Source: an uncultured Eubacteriales bacterium
GTDB taxonomy: Bacteria; Bacillota; Clostridia; Oscillospirales; Acutalibacteraceae
Reading direction: 5' to 3'
Assembly (NCBI GenBank): GCA_900321665.1
Contig: ONWY01000132.1
Location: forward strand, 1 to 12,105
DNA length: 12,105 nt
The translations under genes were made by a program, and so were the position numbers. Positions 1-7,316 of this stretch are shown here, one piece after another; positions within the stretch are counted from its first letter, which is position 1; the number at the start of each line of letters is the position of its first letter. Below the pieces are notes generated by a model, which did no database searches, had not been told where the DNA came from, and was given only the letters and a program-made list of their open reading frames with translations.

Positions 1-269
1 CCTTCTGCACCGCCTGCTACCGCGAGGGCAGAACCGGCGAACGCTTTATGAGCCTTTGCAAAACCGGGCAGATTCTCAATTGCTGCCACCCGAATGCGCT
101 GATGACCTTGAAGGAATTTTTGGAGGACTACGCTTCTCCCGAAACCAAGCAAATCGGTGAAGCGCTCATTTGCGAGGAGCTTGAAAAAATCCCGAATGAA
201 AAAGCAAGGCGCTTGGCGAAGGAATATATCGAGAATATCCACTTAGGCAAGCGCGATTTCCGCTTTTAA
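1..269 (+). CDS. hydG: HydG, [FeFe]-hydrogenase H-cluster radical SAM maturase, C-terminal end (partial)
   Basis: This is the last 88 codons of a gene that begins before the window; the reading frame is open from base 3. HydG cleaves tyrosine to p-cresol and makes the CO and CN ligands of the hydrogenase H-cluster in the cytoplasm. The visible part contains the C-terminal auxiliary iron-sulfur cluster motif CX2CX22C: FCTACYREGRTGERF, then the third Cys in QILNCCHPNA. The ending EKIPNEKARRLAKEYIENI...GKRDFRF matches how I remember HydG ending. The ATG at 48 lies inside the conserved motif, so it is not a start. The radical SAM core and the upstream genes are outside the window. The gene is convergent with the his operon and shares a terminator with it, so its presence says something about anaerobic fermentative metabolism and nothing about histidine. 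Identification is from memory of the family. Confidence 0.93.
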   Translation, partial: FCTACYREGRTGERFMSLCKTGQILNCCHPNALMTLKEFLEDYASPETKQIGEALICEELEKIPNEKARRLAKEYIENIHLGKRDFRF

Positions 270-325
270 AGAAAAAAAGAGGCTGTCTCACGAGAGTGAG
301 GCAGCTCATTTCTTATTCTATTTTT
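268..325. terminator. Bidirectional intrinsic terminator between hydG and hisJ
   Basis: An 11-bp stem (281-291 GGCTGTCTCAC with 296-306 GTGAGGCAGCT, including two G-T pairs) closes a GAGA loop at 292-295. On the + strand it is followed by a T-rich run (309-325). On the minus strand it is followed by the complement of the A-rich run at 268-280, giving a T7-containing tract. It lies between two convergent stop codons (267-269 and 324-326), so it can end both transcripts. The minus-strand U-tract is the better one. Confidence 0.85.
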
Positions 326-1121
326 AGTTTTGAACATTTTTAAATGAGTGCAGGATGTTCCAGCCGCGTTGCGCGGCAAGCGCGCGCACGGTACCGAAGC
401 CGAACATCAGCTCCTCCTTGCGGTGGGAGTCGCTCGAGAGCAGGAAGCTGCCGCCGCCGGCGGCAATATAATCGCAGATTTCCGCGCGCGGGTAGGGGTA
501 ATCTCTCATACCCCTTGCCATCAGCCTTGTGTTGATTTCAAAGGGCTTGCCGGTTGCAAGCAGGGCATCTGCCGCCGCGCGATATGCGGCAACATAGCGC
601 GGGTGTGTTTCATCAAAGAAGCGACCGCCCGCATTAAAGCGGGTGATGATATCAAAGTGGGAAATGACATCGCACTGCGTTTTTGCCACCACATCCGCCA
701 CCGTTTCGTAATACCTCTCGCACAGTGCGTAGCTGTCGCCCCCAAAGTGGCGCTCAATCAGCGATGCAAAAATCTCCTCGCTTAAATCAATGGGCACATA
801 TTCCGCGCCGCATTGCACATAGTGCACGGAGCCGAGCACATAATCATAGCCCGTAGCGGGAATTGCGCTGTAATAATCCTGCTCCATGCCGCAAAACAGC
901 TCGATTTTACCGGCATAGGTTTCTTTTAGCGCTTGCAGCGAAGCTTTGTACTGCTGCGTTTTCTCGGGCGGCAGGCAATAGCCGGTGTCAAAGGCGGTGA
1001 AGGAGTGGTCGGAGATGCCGAGCTGCGCCATACCGCGCGCAATTGCCTCGCGCACCATTTGCTCCGGGGTGTCGCTGCCATCCGAAAAGCAGGTGTGGGT
1101 ATGAAAGTCCGAAAAGTGCAT
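324..1121 (-). CDS. hisJ: Histidinol-phosphatase, PHP family (HisJ/HisK)
   Basis: 265 aa, close to the 268 aa of Bacillus HisJ. It removes the phosphate from L-histidinol phosphate, the step before HisD, in the cytoplasm. All PHP metal-site motifs are visible: H7 and H9 in DFHTHT, D14 region, D38-H39 (GISDHS), E80 (GMEQDY), H100 (GSVHYV), H155 (VISHFD), E195 (FEINTR) and D231/H233 (SSDSH). The ATG at 1121 overlaps the hisIE stop by one base (TGATG). A good ribosome site, AGGAG at 1133-1137, lies inside the end of hisIE. It is the last gene of the his operon and runs into the bidirectional terminator. Its place in the operon makes histidinol phosphatase much more likely than another PHP activity. 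Confidence 0.93.
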   Translation of the reverse strand: MHFSDFHTHTCFSDGSDTPEQMVREAIARGMAQLGISDHSFTAFDTGYCLPPEKTQQYKASLQALKETYAGKIELFCGMEQDYYSAIPATGYDYVLGSVHYVQCGAEYVPIDLSEEIFASLIERHFGGDSYALCERYYETVADVVAKTQCDVISHFDIITRFNAGGRFFDETHPRYVAAYRAAADALLATGKPFEINTRLMARGMRDYPYPRAEICDYIAAGGGSFLLSSDSHRKEELMFGFGTVRALAAQRGWNILHSFKNVQN

Positions 1122-1768
1122 CAGGTCATTTTCTCCTGTTTAATCTTTTTATCTATCACATGGCGCGAGGCGAGCTCCTTTTTGATATCATCTATCGTGA
1201 TGCCGCTTTCAATCATCAGCACCATGATGTGATACGCCAAGTCGGAAATTTCATAAATCGTTTCCTTTTTATCCTGCGCCTTGGCGGCGATAATGACCTC
1301 GGTGCTTTCCTCGCCGACCTTTTTGAGTATCTTATCGAGCCCTTTCTCAAACAGGTAGGTGGTATAGGAGCCTTCCTTTTTTTGCGTTTTTCTGCCCTCG
1401 ATGAGCTGCATGAGCGCTTCAAAGGAAAACGCTTCTGTTTCCTCCGCTTCATACAGCGGGTAGGCAAAGCAGCTCTCGGTGCCGAGGTGGCAGGCGGGGC
1501 CGTCTGCCTTCACCTTCACCAGCAGGGTATCGCGGTCGCAATCGGTCGCGATGGAGATAATGTGCTGGTAATTGCCGCTCGTTTCACCCTTCAGCCACAG
1601 CTCGCCGCGCGAGCGGCTCCAAAAGCAGGTCAGCTGCTTTTGCATGGAGATTTGCAGGCTCTCGCGGTTCATGTATGCGAGCATGAGCACCTTTCCCGTG
1701 GCATAATCGGTGACGATGGCGGGAATTAAGCCGTCGTTTGAAAATTTCAATTCATCAATCTGTATCAT
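1121..1768 (-). CDS. hisI: HisIE, bifunctional phosphoribosyl-AMP cyclohydrolase / phosphoribosyl-ATP pyrophosphatase
   Basis: 215 aa. Two fused domains carry out steps 2 and 3 of histidine synthesis: PR-ATP to PR-AMP, then ring opening to ProFAR. Residues 1-110 are HisI: MLAYMNRESL, FWSRSRGELWLKGETSGN, the metal motif D76-C77-D78-x-D80, and zinc ligands C93 and C100 in ACHLGTESC. From about 135 to the end is the helical HisE domain, with KKVGEESTEVIIAAK (149-163) and EISDLAYHIMVLM (173-185). I place the start at the ATG at 1768, because it begins the canonical MIQIDELKF and has AAGAGG at 1775-1780 six bases upstream. The frame stays open further upstream, to 1972, but that part is antisense-like and not conserved. 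It lies 14 nt after hisF and overlaps hisJ by one base. Confidence 0.95.
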   Translation of the reverse strand: MIQIDELKFSNDGLIPAIVTDYATGKVLMLAYMNRESLQISMQKQLTCFWSRSRGELWLKGETSGNYQHIISIATDCDRDTLLVKVKADGPACHLGTESCFAYPLYEAEETEAFSFEALMQLIEGRKTQKKEGSYTTYLFEKGLDKILKKVGEESTEVIIAAKAQDKKETIYEISDLAYHIMVLMIESGITIDDIKKELASRHVIDKKIKQEKMT

Positions 1769-1782
1769 ATGGAACCTCTTCT

Positions 1783-2515
1783 TTATATTCTTGTGGGAAT
1801 ACCGTTGCGGTACATCTCTCTTTTTAAATCGCCGATATCCACCTCGCCGAAGTGGAAAATGGAGGCTGCCAAGCCGGCATCCACCTGCGGCAATGTTTGA
1901 AACAGCTCTACAAAGTCGCTGATGCACCCGGCGCCGCCGGAGGCAATCACAGGCACATTGACCCGCTCGCAAACTGCGGCGAGCAGCTCCAAATCAAAGC
2001 CGTTTTTGACACCGTCGGTATCAATGGAGTTGACAACGATTTCGCCCGCGCCCAGCGCCACGCCGCGCTCTATCCACGCGAGCGCCTCCATGCCGGTGTT
2101 TTCTCTGCCGCCCTTGGCAAAGACGCGGTAGCTGCCGTCAACACGCTTGACATCGACCGAGAGCACAACACATTGGCTGCCGTAAAGCTTCGCGCCCTCT
2201 TCAATAGTTGACACTCACTTTATCCGCGCCGCACGAGAGCACGCGCTCGAAATCCTCCACGCTGTAGATACCGCCGCCCACACATAGCGGAATAAAGACC
2301 TTTGCGGCGGTTTGCTTTAATATATCGGTGAAAATCTTTCTGCCGTCGCTCGAAGCGGTGATGTCGTAAAACACCAGCTCATCCGCCCCGCCGGCGCTGT
2401 AAAGCTGCGCCAGCTCCACAGGGGAGGAAACATCGCTCAAGCCTTTAAAATTTACACCCTTTACAACCCTGCCGTCTTTGACATCGAGGCAGGGGATAAT
2501 TCTTTTTGTAATCAC
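1783..2515 (-). pseudogene. hisF: HisF, imidazole glycerol phosphate synthase cyclase subunit, disrupted by a ~26-nt deletion/frameshift
   Basis: HisF takes ammonia from HisH and converts PRFAR to IGP and AICAR. The first frame (2515-2201, GTG start in a GTGA overlap with hisA) encodes 104 aa: RIIPCLDVKDGR with catalytic D11, GADELVFYDITAS, CVGGGI, ending GADKVSVN-Y-stop. N103 falls at exactly the usual position. The rest continues in another frame (2214 or slightly upstream down to 1783): IEEGAKLYGSQ, the catalytic Asp in SVDVKR (equivalent to D130), NTGMEALAWIERG, ASGGAG, RNGIPTRI. Against the family, nine residues (about 104-112, SAA...L, including the phosphate-binding Ser/Thr104) are absent. 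One base remains, so the net loss is about 26 nt. As given, no full-length HisF can be made. Possible readings are a real mutation, an assembly error, or two half-barrels made separately, with a GTG at 2214-2212 overlapping the TGA at 2203-2201. Confidence 0.9.
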
Positions 2516-3225
2516 TTTGCCACCTCTATTGCTTGCTTTAAATCAATAGCGCCGGTGTAGTATGCCTTGCCGATAATTGCGCCGTAAAGCTCCATCGCGC
2601 GCAGGCGGCGCACATCCTCGAGCGAGGAAACACCGCCCGAAGCGGTGATGTTTAGCTGCAGGCTGCTTTGCAAGTCTTTATACAGCTGCAGGTTGGTGCC
2701 TTCCATCGCCCCGTCTTTGGAAATATCGGTGCAGATGATGGTTTTTACCCCGAGCGCTTCGAGCTTCTTGCAAAACGCGTGCGCTTCGAGCGCGGAGGTC
2801 TCCGTCCACCCGCGGATGGCGACATAGCCGCCCTTGATATCCACACCGACTGCGATTTTTTCACCGTATGCCGCAAGCGCCTGTGTTAAAAACGCTTCGT
2901 CTTGCACCGCCGCCGTGCCTAAAATAACACGGTCAATGCCGGCATCTAAGTAGCGGCGCACGGTTTCCATACTGCGGATACCGCCGCCGACCTCGCAAAA
3001 CAAGCCGCTTTGGCGCTTAATGGCGGTGATGGTTTCCAGGTTTGGGGTGGTGCCGCTCTTGGCACCCTCTAAATCGACCAGGTGAATCGCTGCCGCGCCC
3101 TGCTTTTTAAAATCGAGCGCAACGGCGGCGGGGGTATCGCTGTAGACAGTCATCTTTTCATATGCCCCCTTGAGCAGGCGCACTGCCTTGCCCTCTATTA
3201 AATCAATTGCCGGAAACAGCAGCAT
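2512..3225 (-). CDS. hisA: HisA, ProFAR isomerase (phosphoribosylformimino-AICAR-P isomerase)
   Basis: 237 aa (family about 240). It isomerises ProFAR to PRFAR, an Amadori rearrangement on a (beta-alpha)8 barrel. Visible: the acid/base pair D8 (FPAIDLIEGK) and D129 (VGVDIKGG), first-half phosphate site VGGGIRS (79-85), TDISKDGAMEGTN (166-178) and second-half phosphate site TASGGVSS (194-201). The ATG at 3225 sits one base after the hisH stop. A strong GAGGAG site is built into the last codons of hisH (Glu-Glu-Glu), so translation should be coupled to hisH. The TGA overlaps the hisF GTG start as GTGA. Nothing looks damaged, unlike the paralogous hisF next to it. Confidence 0.96.
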   Translation of the reverse strand: MLLFPAIDLIEGKAVRLLKGAYEKMTVYSDTPAAVALDFKKQGAAAIHLVDLEGAKSGTTPNLETITAIKRQSGLFCEVGGGIRSMETVRRYLDAGIDRVILGTAAVQDEAFLTQALAAYGEKIAVGVDIKGGYVAIRGWTETSALEAHAFCKKLEALGVKTIICTDISKDGAMEGTNLQLYKDLQSSLQLNITASGGVSSLEDVRRLRAMELYGAIIGKAYYTGAIDLKQAIEVAK

Positions 3226-3226
3226 C

Positions 3227-3841
3227 TTATTCCTCCTCGGCGCAAAAAGCGCGCAGTATCTTTAAGCCCTCTTCACCGCTCTTTTCGGGGTGAAATTGGC
3301 AACCGTAAACATTTTTGTTTTGCACCGCGGCGGTCAGCTCCACACCGTAGTGCGTGGTCGCGGTGATGTACTTTTCATCTGTCTTGGCATAATAGGAGTG
3401 CACAAAGTAGACATATGCGCCCTCCTTCGTATCGCGAAAAAGCGGGCTGTCGCCGTGCAGCGAGAGGCTGTTCCAACCGATGTGGGGGATTTTGCAGCTT
3501 GCATCTACCTCCGGCGCAATCGGCTCCACCGAGCCGGGGATAAGCCCCAAGCCCTTGTGCGTGCCAAACTCGCGGCTTTGCTCAAACAGCAGCTGCATGC
3601 CAAGGCAAATGCCCAAAATCTTCTTGCCTTCGCCCGCCAGGCGCACTAACAGCGCGCCCAAGCCGGAGCGCTCGAGCTTTTGTGCCGCATCGGCAAACGC
3701 GCCGACACCCGGCAAAACAATCCTCTGTGCGCGGGAGATGACCGCAGGGTCGGCACTGACAACGACCTGCTCGGAAATGGCGGCAAAGGAGCTTTGCAGC
3801 GAAAAGAGGTTACCGACACCGTAATCGACAATCACTATCAT
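3227..3841 (-). CDS. hisH: HisH, imidazole glycerol phosphate synthase glutaminase subunit
   Basis: 204 aa class-I glutamine amidotransferase, the usual length. It hydrolyses glutamine and channels ammonia into HisF. Catalytic triad C79 (GICLGMQ), H184 and E186 (CQFHPEKS). The oxyanion-strand motif is LPGVGAF (43-49), and PHIGWN is at 119-124. The start MIVIVDYGVGN is canonical. The ATG at 3841 overlaps the hisB stop as ATGA (3838-3841). Its partner HisF is broken in this sequence, so an intact HisH would have no normal acceptor subunit unless the two HisF pieces assemble or the break is an artefact. Confidence 0.96.
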   Translation of the reverse strand: MIVIVDYGVGNLFSLQSSFAAISEQVVVSADPAVISRAQRIVLPGVGAFADAAQKLERSGLGALLVRLAGEGKKILGICLGMQLLFEQSREFGTHKGLGLIPGSVEPIAPEVDASCKIPHIGWNSLSLHGDSPLFRDTKEGAYVYFVHSYYAKTDEKYITATTHYGVELTAAVQNKNVYGCQFHPEKSGEEGLKILRAFCAEEE

Positions 3842-4431
3842 GCGAGCACTCCTTTGGTGGAGGGGATTTCATCACTGAAATCGGGGTCAATCGCCACTGC
3901 CTGCCTCAGGCTGCGCGCCGCGGATTTGAAAATGCCCTCGATGATGTGGTGGGTGTTTTTGCCCGCAAGCATTTTGAGGTGCACATTCGCGCCGCACTCT
4001 CTGCAAAAGGCGAGCCAAAATTCCTCCACCAACTCCGTATCAAAATCGCCGACGCGGTAGGAGGGAATTGCCACATCAAAGCCGAGGTAAGCTCTGCCCG
4101 ACAAATCCACCGCGCTGAGAATCAGGCTCTCATCCATCGGCAGGGTACACGAGCCGTAGCGCACGATGCCTTTCTTCTCGCCGAGCGCCTCGCGGAATGC
4201 CTTGCCCAGGCAAATGCCGATGTCCTCCACGCTGTGGTGGTAATCCACCTCGGTATCGCCCTTGCACTGCAAGCTGATATCGAAGCGACCGTGCTTGGCA
4301 AAGAGGGTGAGCATGTGGTCCAAAAAGCCGCAGCCCGATTGAATCTCGCTCCTGCCGCTGCCGTCAAGGCACAGGTTGAGCGCGATAGCGGTTTCATTCG
4401 TTGTTCGTTTTACTTGTGCAGTTCTCATCAT
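3838..4431 (-). CDS. hisB: HisB, imidazoleglycerol-phosphate dehydratase
   Basis: 197 aa, the monofunctional dehydratase (no HAD phosphatase domain, consistent with a separate PHP phosphatase at the operon end). It dehydrates IGP to imidazole acetol phosphate with Mn2+. Metal-binding signatures: GFLDHML (H39), DYHHSVEDIG (H65, H66, E69) and GKNTHHIIEGIFKSAARSL (H161, H162, E165); also DLSGRAYL at 109-116. Two ATGs are adjacent (4431 and 4428). AAAGGA ends 8 nt before the first and 11 nt before the second, so 4431 is slightly favoured although the family usually begins MRTA. It overlaps the end of hisC by 38 bp. Confidence 0.95.
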   Translation of the reverse strand: MMRTAQVKRTTNETAIALNLCLDGSGRSEIQSGCGFLDHMLTLFAKHGRFDISLQCKGDTEVDYHHSVEDIGICLGKAFREALGEKKGIVRYGSCTLPMDESLILSAVDLSGRAYLGFDVAIPSYRVGDFDTELVEEFWLAFCRECGANVHLKMLAGKNTHHIIEGIFKSAARSLRQAVAIDPDFSDEIPSTKGVLA

Positions 4432-5482
4432 CTAATATATCCTTTACTGTATTTAGCAGCACCTGCATTTGCGCTTCGGTGCCGATGGTGATGCGGTTAT
4501 AGTCCTTGATGCGCTCGGGGGAGAAGTGGCGCACCAAAATGCCGCGCTCCTTCAAAAGCCGATACAGGCGCTCGCCGCCGATATGCGGGTGCTTGACAAA
4601 GATGAAGTTTGCCTGTGAATCGGTGCAATCAAAGCCGAGCGCGCGAAAGGCTTCAATCGCCTGCCGGCGCGTTTTTTTAATCGCTTCGCACGCGGCGCGT
4701 GTGGCGGCTTCCTCCTCGAGCACCGCCAGCCCCGCAGCCATGCTCAGCGCATTGATGTTATAAGGGTTGGTGGCGAAGCGAATGGTATTTAAATCTTTGA
4801 TAAGCGCGGCGCTTGCAAAGCCGTAGCCCAAGCGCAGCCCTGCGCCGGAGCGGGATTTGGAGAAGGTGCCGGTTACAAGAAGATTCTCGTATTTATCCAC
4901 AAGCTCTACCGCGCTCCAAGTGCCGAAATCGGCATACGCTTCATCAATCACCACCACATTGTCGGGATTGGCGGTTAAAATGCGCTCAATGTCCGCTTTG
5001 CTTAAGCTCAACCCTGTCGGCGCATTGGGGTTGGCAAGAAAAATTGTTTTGCCGATGCGGCAGTAATCCTCCACGGCGACGGTGAAATCCTCGCGCAGCG
5101 GAATTTCCGCATACGGCACGCCGTTGAGCGCTGCAAACACCGGGTAAAAGCCGTAGGTAATATCGGGAAATGCTGCGCCGGTATCCGCATCGCAAAATGC
5201 CATGAAGGCAAAGTTGAGTATTTCATCGGAGCCGTTGGTGAAGATGATTTCATCCTCATGCAGCCCGGTCAGCGCCGCCATCTTGCGGCGCAGCACCGTG
5301 CACTCCGGGTCGGGGTAGAGCTGCGCGTGCTCCAAAGCGCTTTGTAAATACCGCGCCGCGCCTGCGGGCGGGGCATAGGCATTTTCATTGGTATTGAGCT
5401 TGATATATTGCTGCTCCTTCGGCTGCTCGCCCGGTGTGTAGGGCACAAGGCCGCGCAGCCTGCTGCTTGTAAATTTACTCAT
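4394..5482 (-). CDS. hisC: HisC, histidinol-phosphate aminotransferase
   Basis: 362 aa fold-type I PLP aminotransferase, normal length. It transfers the amino group from glutamate to imidazole acetol phosphate, giving histidinol phosphate. Visible: LNTNENAYAPP (29-39), YPDPECTVLRRKMA (56-69), NGSDEIL (83-89), NPNAPTG (151-157), DEAYADF (180-186), and the PLP lysine K209 in GTFSKSRSGAGLRLGYG. The Thr-Gly before TFSK and the Gly in SRSGAG differ from the common RTFSKSRSLAG, probably a harmless variation. The ATG at 5482 overlaps the hisD stop by 8 bp; the ribosome site is only GAAGAG-like. The 3' end runs 38 bp into hisB, the longest overlap in the operon. Confidence 0.95.
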   Translation of the reverse strand: MSKFTSSRLRGLVPYTPGEQPKEQQYIKLNTNENAYAPPAGAARYLQSALEHAQLYPDPECTVLRRKMAALTGLHEDEIIFTNGSDEILNFAFMAFCDADTGAAFPDITYGFYPVFAALNGVPYAEIPLREDFTVAVEDYCRIGKTIFLANPNAPTGLSLSKADIERILTANPDNVVVIDEAYADFGTWSAVELVDKYENLLVTGTFSKSRSGAGLRLGYGFASAALIKDLNTIRFATNPYNINALSMAAGLAVLEEEAATRAACEAIKKTRRQAIEAFRALGFDCTDSQANFIFVKHPHIGGERLYRLLKERGILVRHFSPERIKDYNRITIGTEAQMQVLLNTVKDILDDENCTSKTNNE

Positions 5483-6680
5483 TCTCTTCTAAGCGCACCA
5501 CGGCACTTTTGGCGTGGGCGGTTAAGCCTTCCTTTCCGGCAAAAAATGCAACATCGCGCGCCACCTCGCCGAGAGCGGCAGGGGTGTAGTAGGTGTACTG
5601 CATCTTTTTGACAAAGTCATCTACCGACAGCGGGCTTGAAAAGCGTGCCGTGCCGCCGGTGGGCAGGGTGTGGTTGGGGCCTGCAAAGTAGTCGCCGAGC
5701 GCCTCGGGGCAGTGCCTGCCCATAAAGACCGAGCCTGCGTGGCGCACACTGTCTAAGTAATCAAAGGGATTATCGAGGCACAGCTCCAAGTGCTCGGGAG
5801 CGATTTCATTGGAAACGGCAATCGCGCTCGCAATATCCTTGCAAACGATGATTTTGCCGTTTTGGTCAATCGAAGCGCGCGCAATCTCTTCTCTCTCGAG
5901 CAGGGGAAGCTGCGCTTCAATCTCGGCGCTGACCGCTTGCGCAAGCGCCTCGCTGTCGGTAATCAAGACTGCGCTTGCAAGCTTGTCGTGCTCCGCCTGC
6001 GAGAGCAAATCCGCTGCCAAATGCTTCGGGTTGCTGCCGCTGTCGGCGATGATTAAAATCTCGCTCGGGCCTGCAATCATATCAATCGAAACCGTGCCGA
6101 ACACCTGCTTTTTTGCCTCTGCGACAAAGGCATTGCCGGGGCCGACGATTTTATCAACCTGCGGGATGCTCTCGGTGCCAAAGGCGAGCGCCGCAATCGC
6201 CTGCGCGCCGCCGACCTTAAAGATGCGGTCGACACCTGCAATGCGCGCTGCCGCCAAAATGGCGGGGTTGACCGAGCCGTCGCGCGCCGGCGGGGTGACA
6301 ATGACCACCTCTTTGCAGCCCGCAATCTTGGCGGGGATGGCATCCATCAGCACGGTGGAGGGGTAGGCGGCTGTGCCGCCGGGTACATAGAGCCCCGCGC
6401 GGTCAACGGGAATGACCTTTTGCCCGATGACAACGCCGGGCTTGTCGTTGATGATAAAGGAATTGCGCTTTTGCGCGCTGTGAAAGTGGCGGATATTGGC
6501 TGCCGCTTTCTTAAGTATCTCGATAAATTCCGGCTCGACCGCCGCAATCGCCGCGTCGATTTCCGCTTCGCTGACTGCGAGCGAATCGAGTGCCGCACCG
6601 TCAAACTTTAAGCAGTATTCCTTTAAAGCGGCATAAATATCGCGCTTATCCACTTCGCCGAATTTTAAAATCTGAATCAT
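5475..6680 (-). CDS. hisD: HisD, histidinol dehydrogenase
   Basis: 401 aa zinc enzyme that oxidises histidinol to histidine in two NAD+-dependent steps. Zinc ligands Q228 and H231 (LLSQAEHDK), D330 (ALGDYFAGPNH) and H389 (GLTAHAKS); catalytic E296-H297 (IAPEHLEL); also YVPGGTAAYPST (98-109), VGPGNAFVAEAK (179-190) and DMIAGPSEILI (200-210). The ATG at 6680 follows hisG by 12 nt with a GAAAGG site. It is about 20-30 residues shorter than usual. The shortfall is at the N-terminus, where EVDKRDIYAALKEYCLKFDG lacks the helix that normally ends in V-R-x-x-G-D-A-A-L. All active-site residues remain, so activity is plausible. Confidence 0.95.
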   Translation of the reverse strand: MIQILKFGEVDKRDIYAALKEYCLKFDGAALDSLAVSEAEIDAAIAAVEPEFIEILKKAAANIRHFHSAQKRNSFIINDKPGVVIGQKVIPVDRAGLYVPGGTAAYPSTVLMDAIPAKIAGCKEVVIVTPPARDGSVNPAILAAARIAGVDRIFKVGGAQAIAALAFGTESIPQVDKIVGPGNAFVAEAKKQVFGTVSIDMIAGPSEILIIADSGSNPKHLAADLLSQAEHDKLASAVLITDSEALAQAVSAEIEAQLPLLEREEIARASIDQNGKIIVCKDIASAIAVSNEIAPEHLELCLDNPFDYLDSVRHAGSVFMGRHCPEALGDYFAGPNHTLPTGGTARFSSPLSVDDFVKKMQYTYYTPAALGEVARDVAFFAGKEGLTAHAKSAVVRLEENE

Positions 6681-6692
6681 CTTTTTACCTTT

Positions 6693-7316
6693 CTATTGCT
6701 TTTGTCGGAGCTTTGCGCACAGTTCTTCCATCTGTGCATGGTGAAATTTGTAGCTTGCCTTGTTGGCGATAAGCCTTGCGGAAATATCGAGCACCTCATC
6801 AAAGACCACAAGGTTGTTTTCCTTGAGTGTGGTGCCGGTTTCCACAATGTCCACAATCACATCGGAAAGCCGAATGATGGGGGCGATTTCTATCGACCCG
6901 TTGAGGTGGACTATGTCAATATCTCTGCCGCGTGCGGCAAAGTAATTTTTGGCGATGTTGGTAAACTTGGTCGCGACGGTGAGCGTGCGTGTCTTATCAT
7001 CTCGAAAGCTTTCCTTGGCGGCAACGCACATTTTGCACTTGCCGATGTCCAAATCGAGCAGCTCGTAAACATCGGGGCGGTACTCGAGCAGGATATCCTT
7101 GCCCGTGACGCCGATATCCGCCGCACCGCGCTCTACATATATCGCGACATCGGAGGGCTTTGCCCAAAAGTAGCGCACGCCGAGCGCCTCGTTTTCAAAA
7201 ATCAGCTTGCGGCCGCTTTCCTCAATGGCAGGGCAGCCGTAGCCCGCGGCTTTGAGCATGGTATATGCCTTCTCGCCGAGCCGCCCCTTGGGCAGCGCAA
7301 TGTTAAGATATGCCAT
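6693..7316 (-). CDS. hisG: HisG, ATP phosphoribosyltransferase catalytic subunit (short, HisZ-dependent form)
   Basis: 207 aa, the short form lacking the C-terminal allosteric domain of the roughly 300-aa form. It joins ATP and PRPP, the committed and feedback-inhibited first step. Motifs: IALPKGRLGEK (6-16), GVTGKD (69-74), and the PRPP loop IVDIVETGTTLKENNL (154-169). Family knowledge: short HisG forms a hetero-octamer with HisZ, which carries the histidine-binding regulatory site; hisZ lies directly upstream. The ATG at 7316 overlaps the hisZ stop by 14 bp, suggesting coupled translation and matched subunit amounts. Confidence 0.96.
   Translation of the reverse strand: MAYLNIALPKGRLGEKAYTMLKAAGYGCPAIEESGRKLIFENEALGVRYFWAKPSDVAIYVERGAADIGVTGKDILLEYRPDVYELLDLDIGKCKMCVAAKESFRDDKTRTLTVATKFTNIAKNYFAARGRDIDIVHLNGSIEIAPIIRLSDVIVDIVETGTTLKENNLVVFDEVLDISARLIANKASYKFHHAQMEELCAKLRQKQ

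Noticed and set aside
348..785. Long + strand frames opposite the his genes, such as 348-785 and 1043-1729
   Set aside because: They lie antisense to conserved his genes, contain no recognisable domain and arise from GC-rich codon usage.
1769..1972. N-terminal extension of HisIE to position 1972
   Set aside because: The extra 68 residues are an antisense-of-frame reading of hisF; the canonical start MIQIDELKF with a ribosome site is at 1768.
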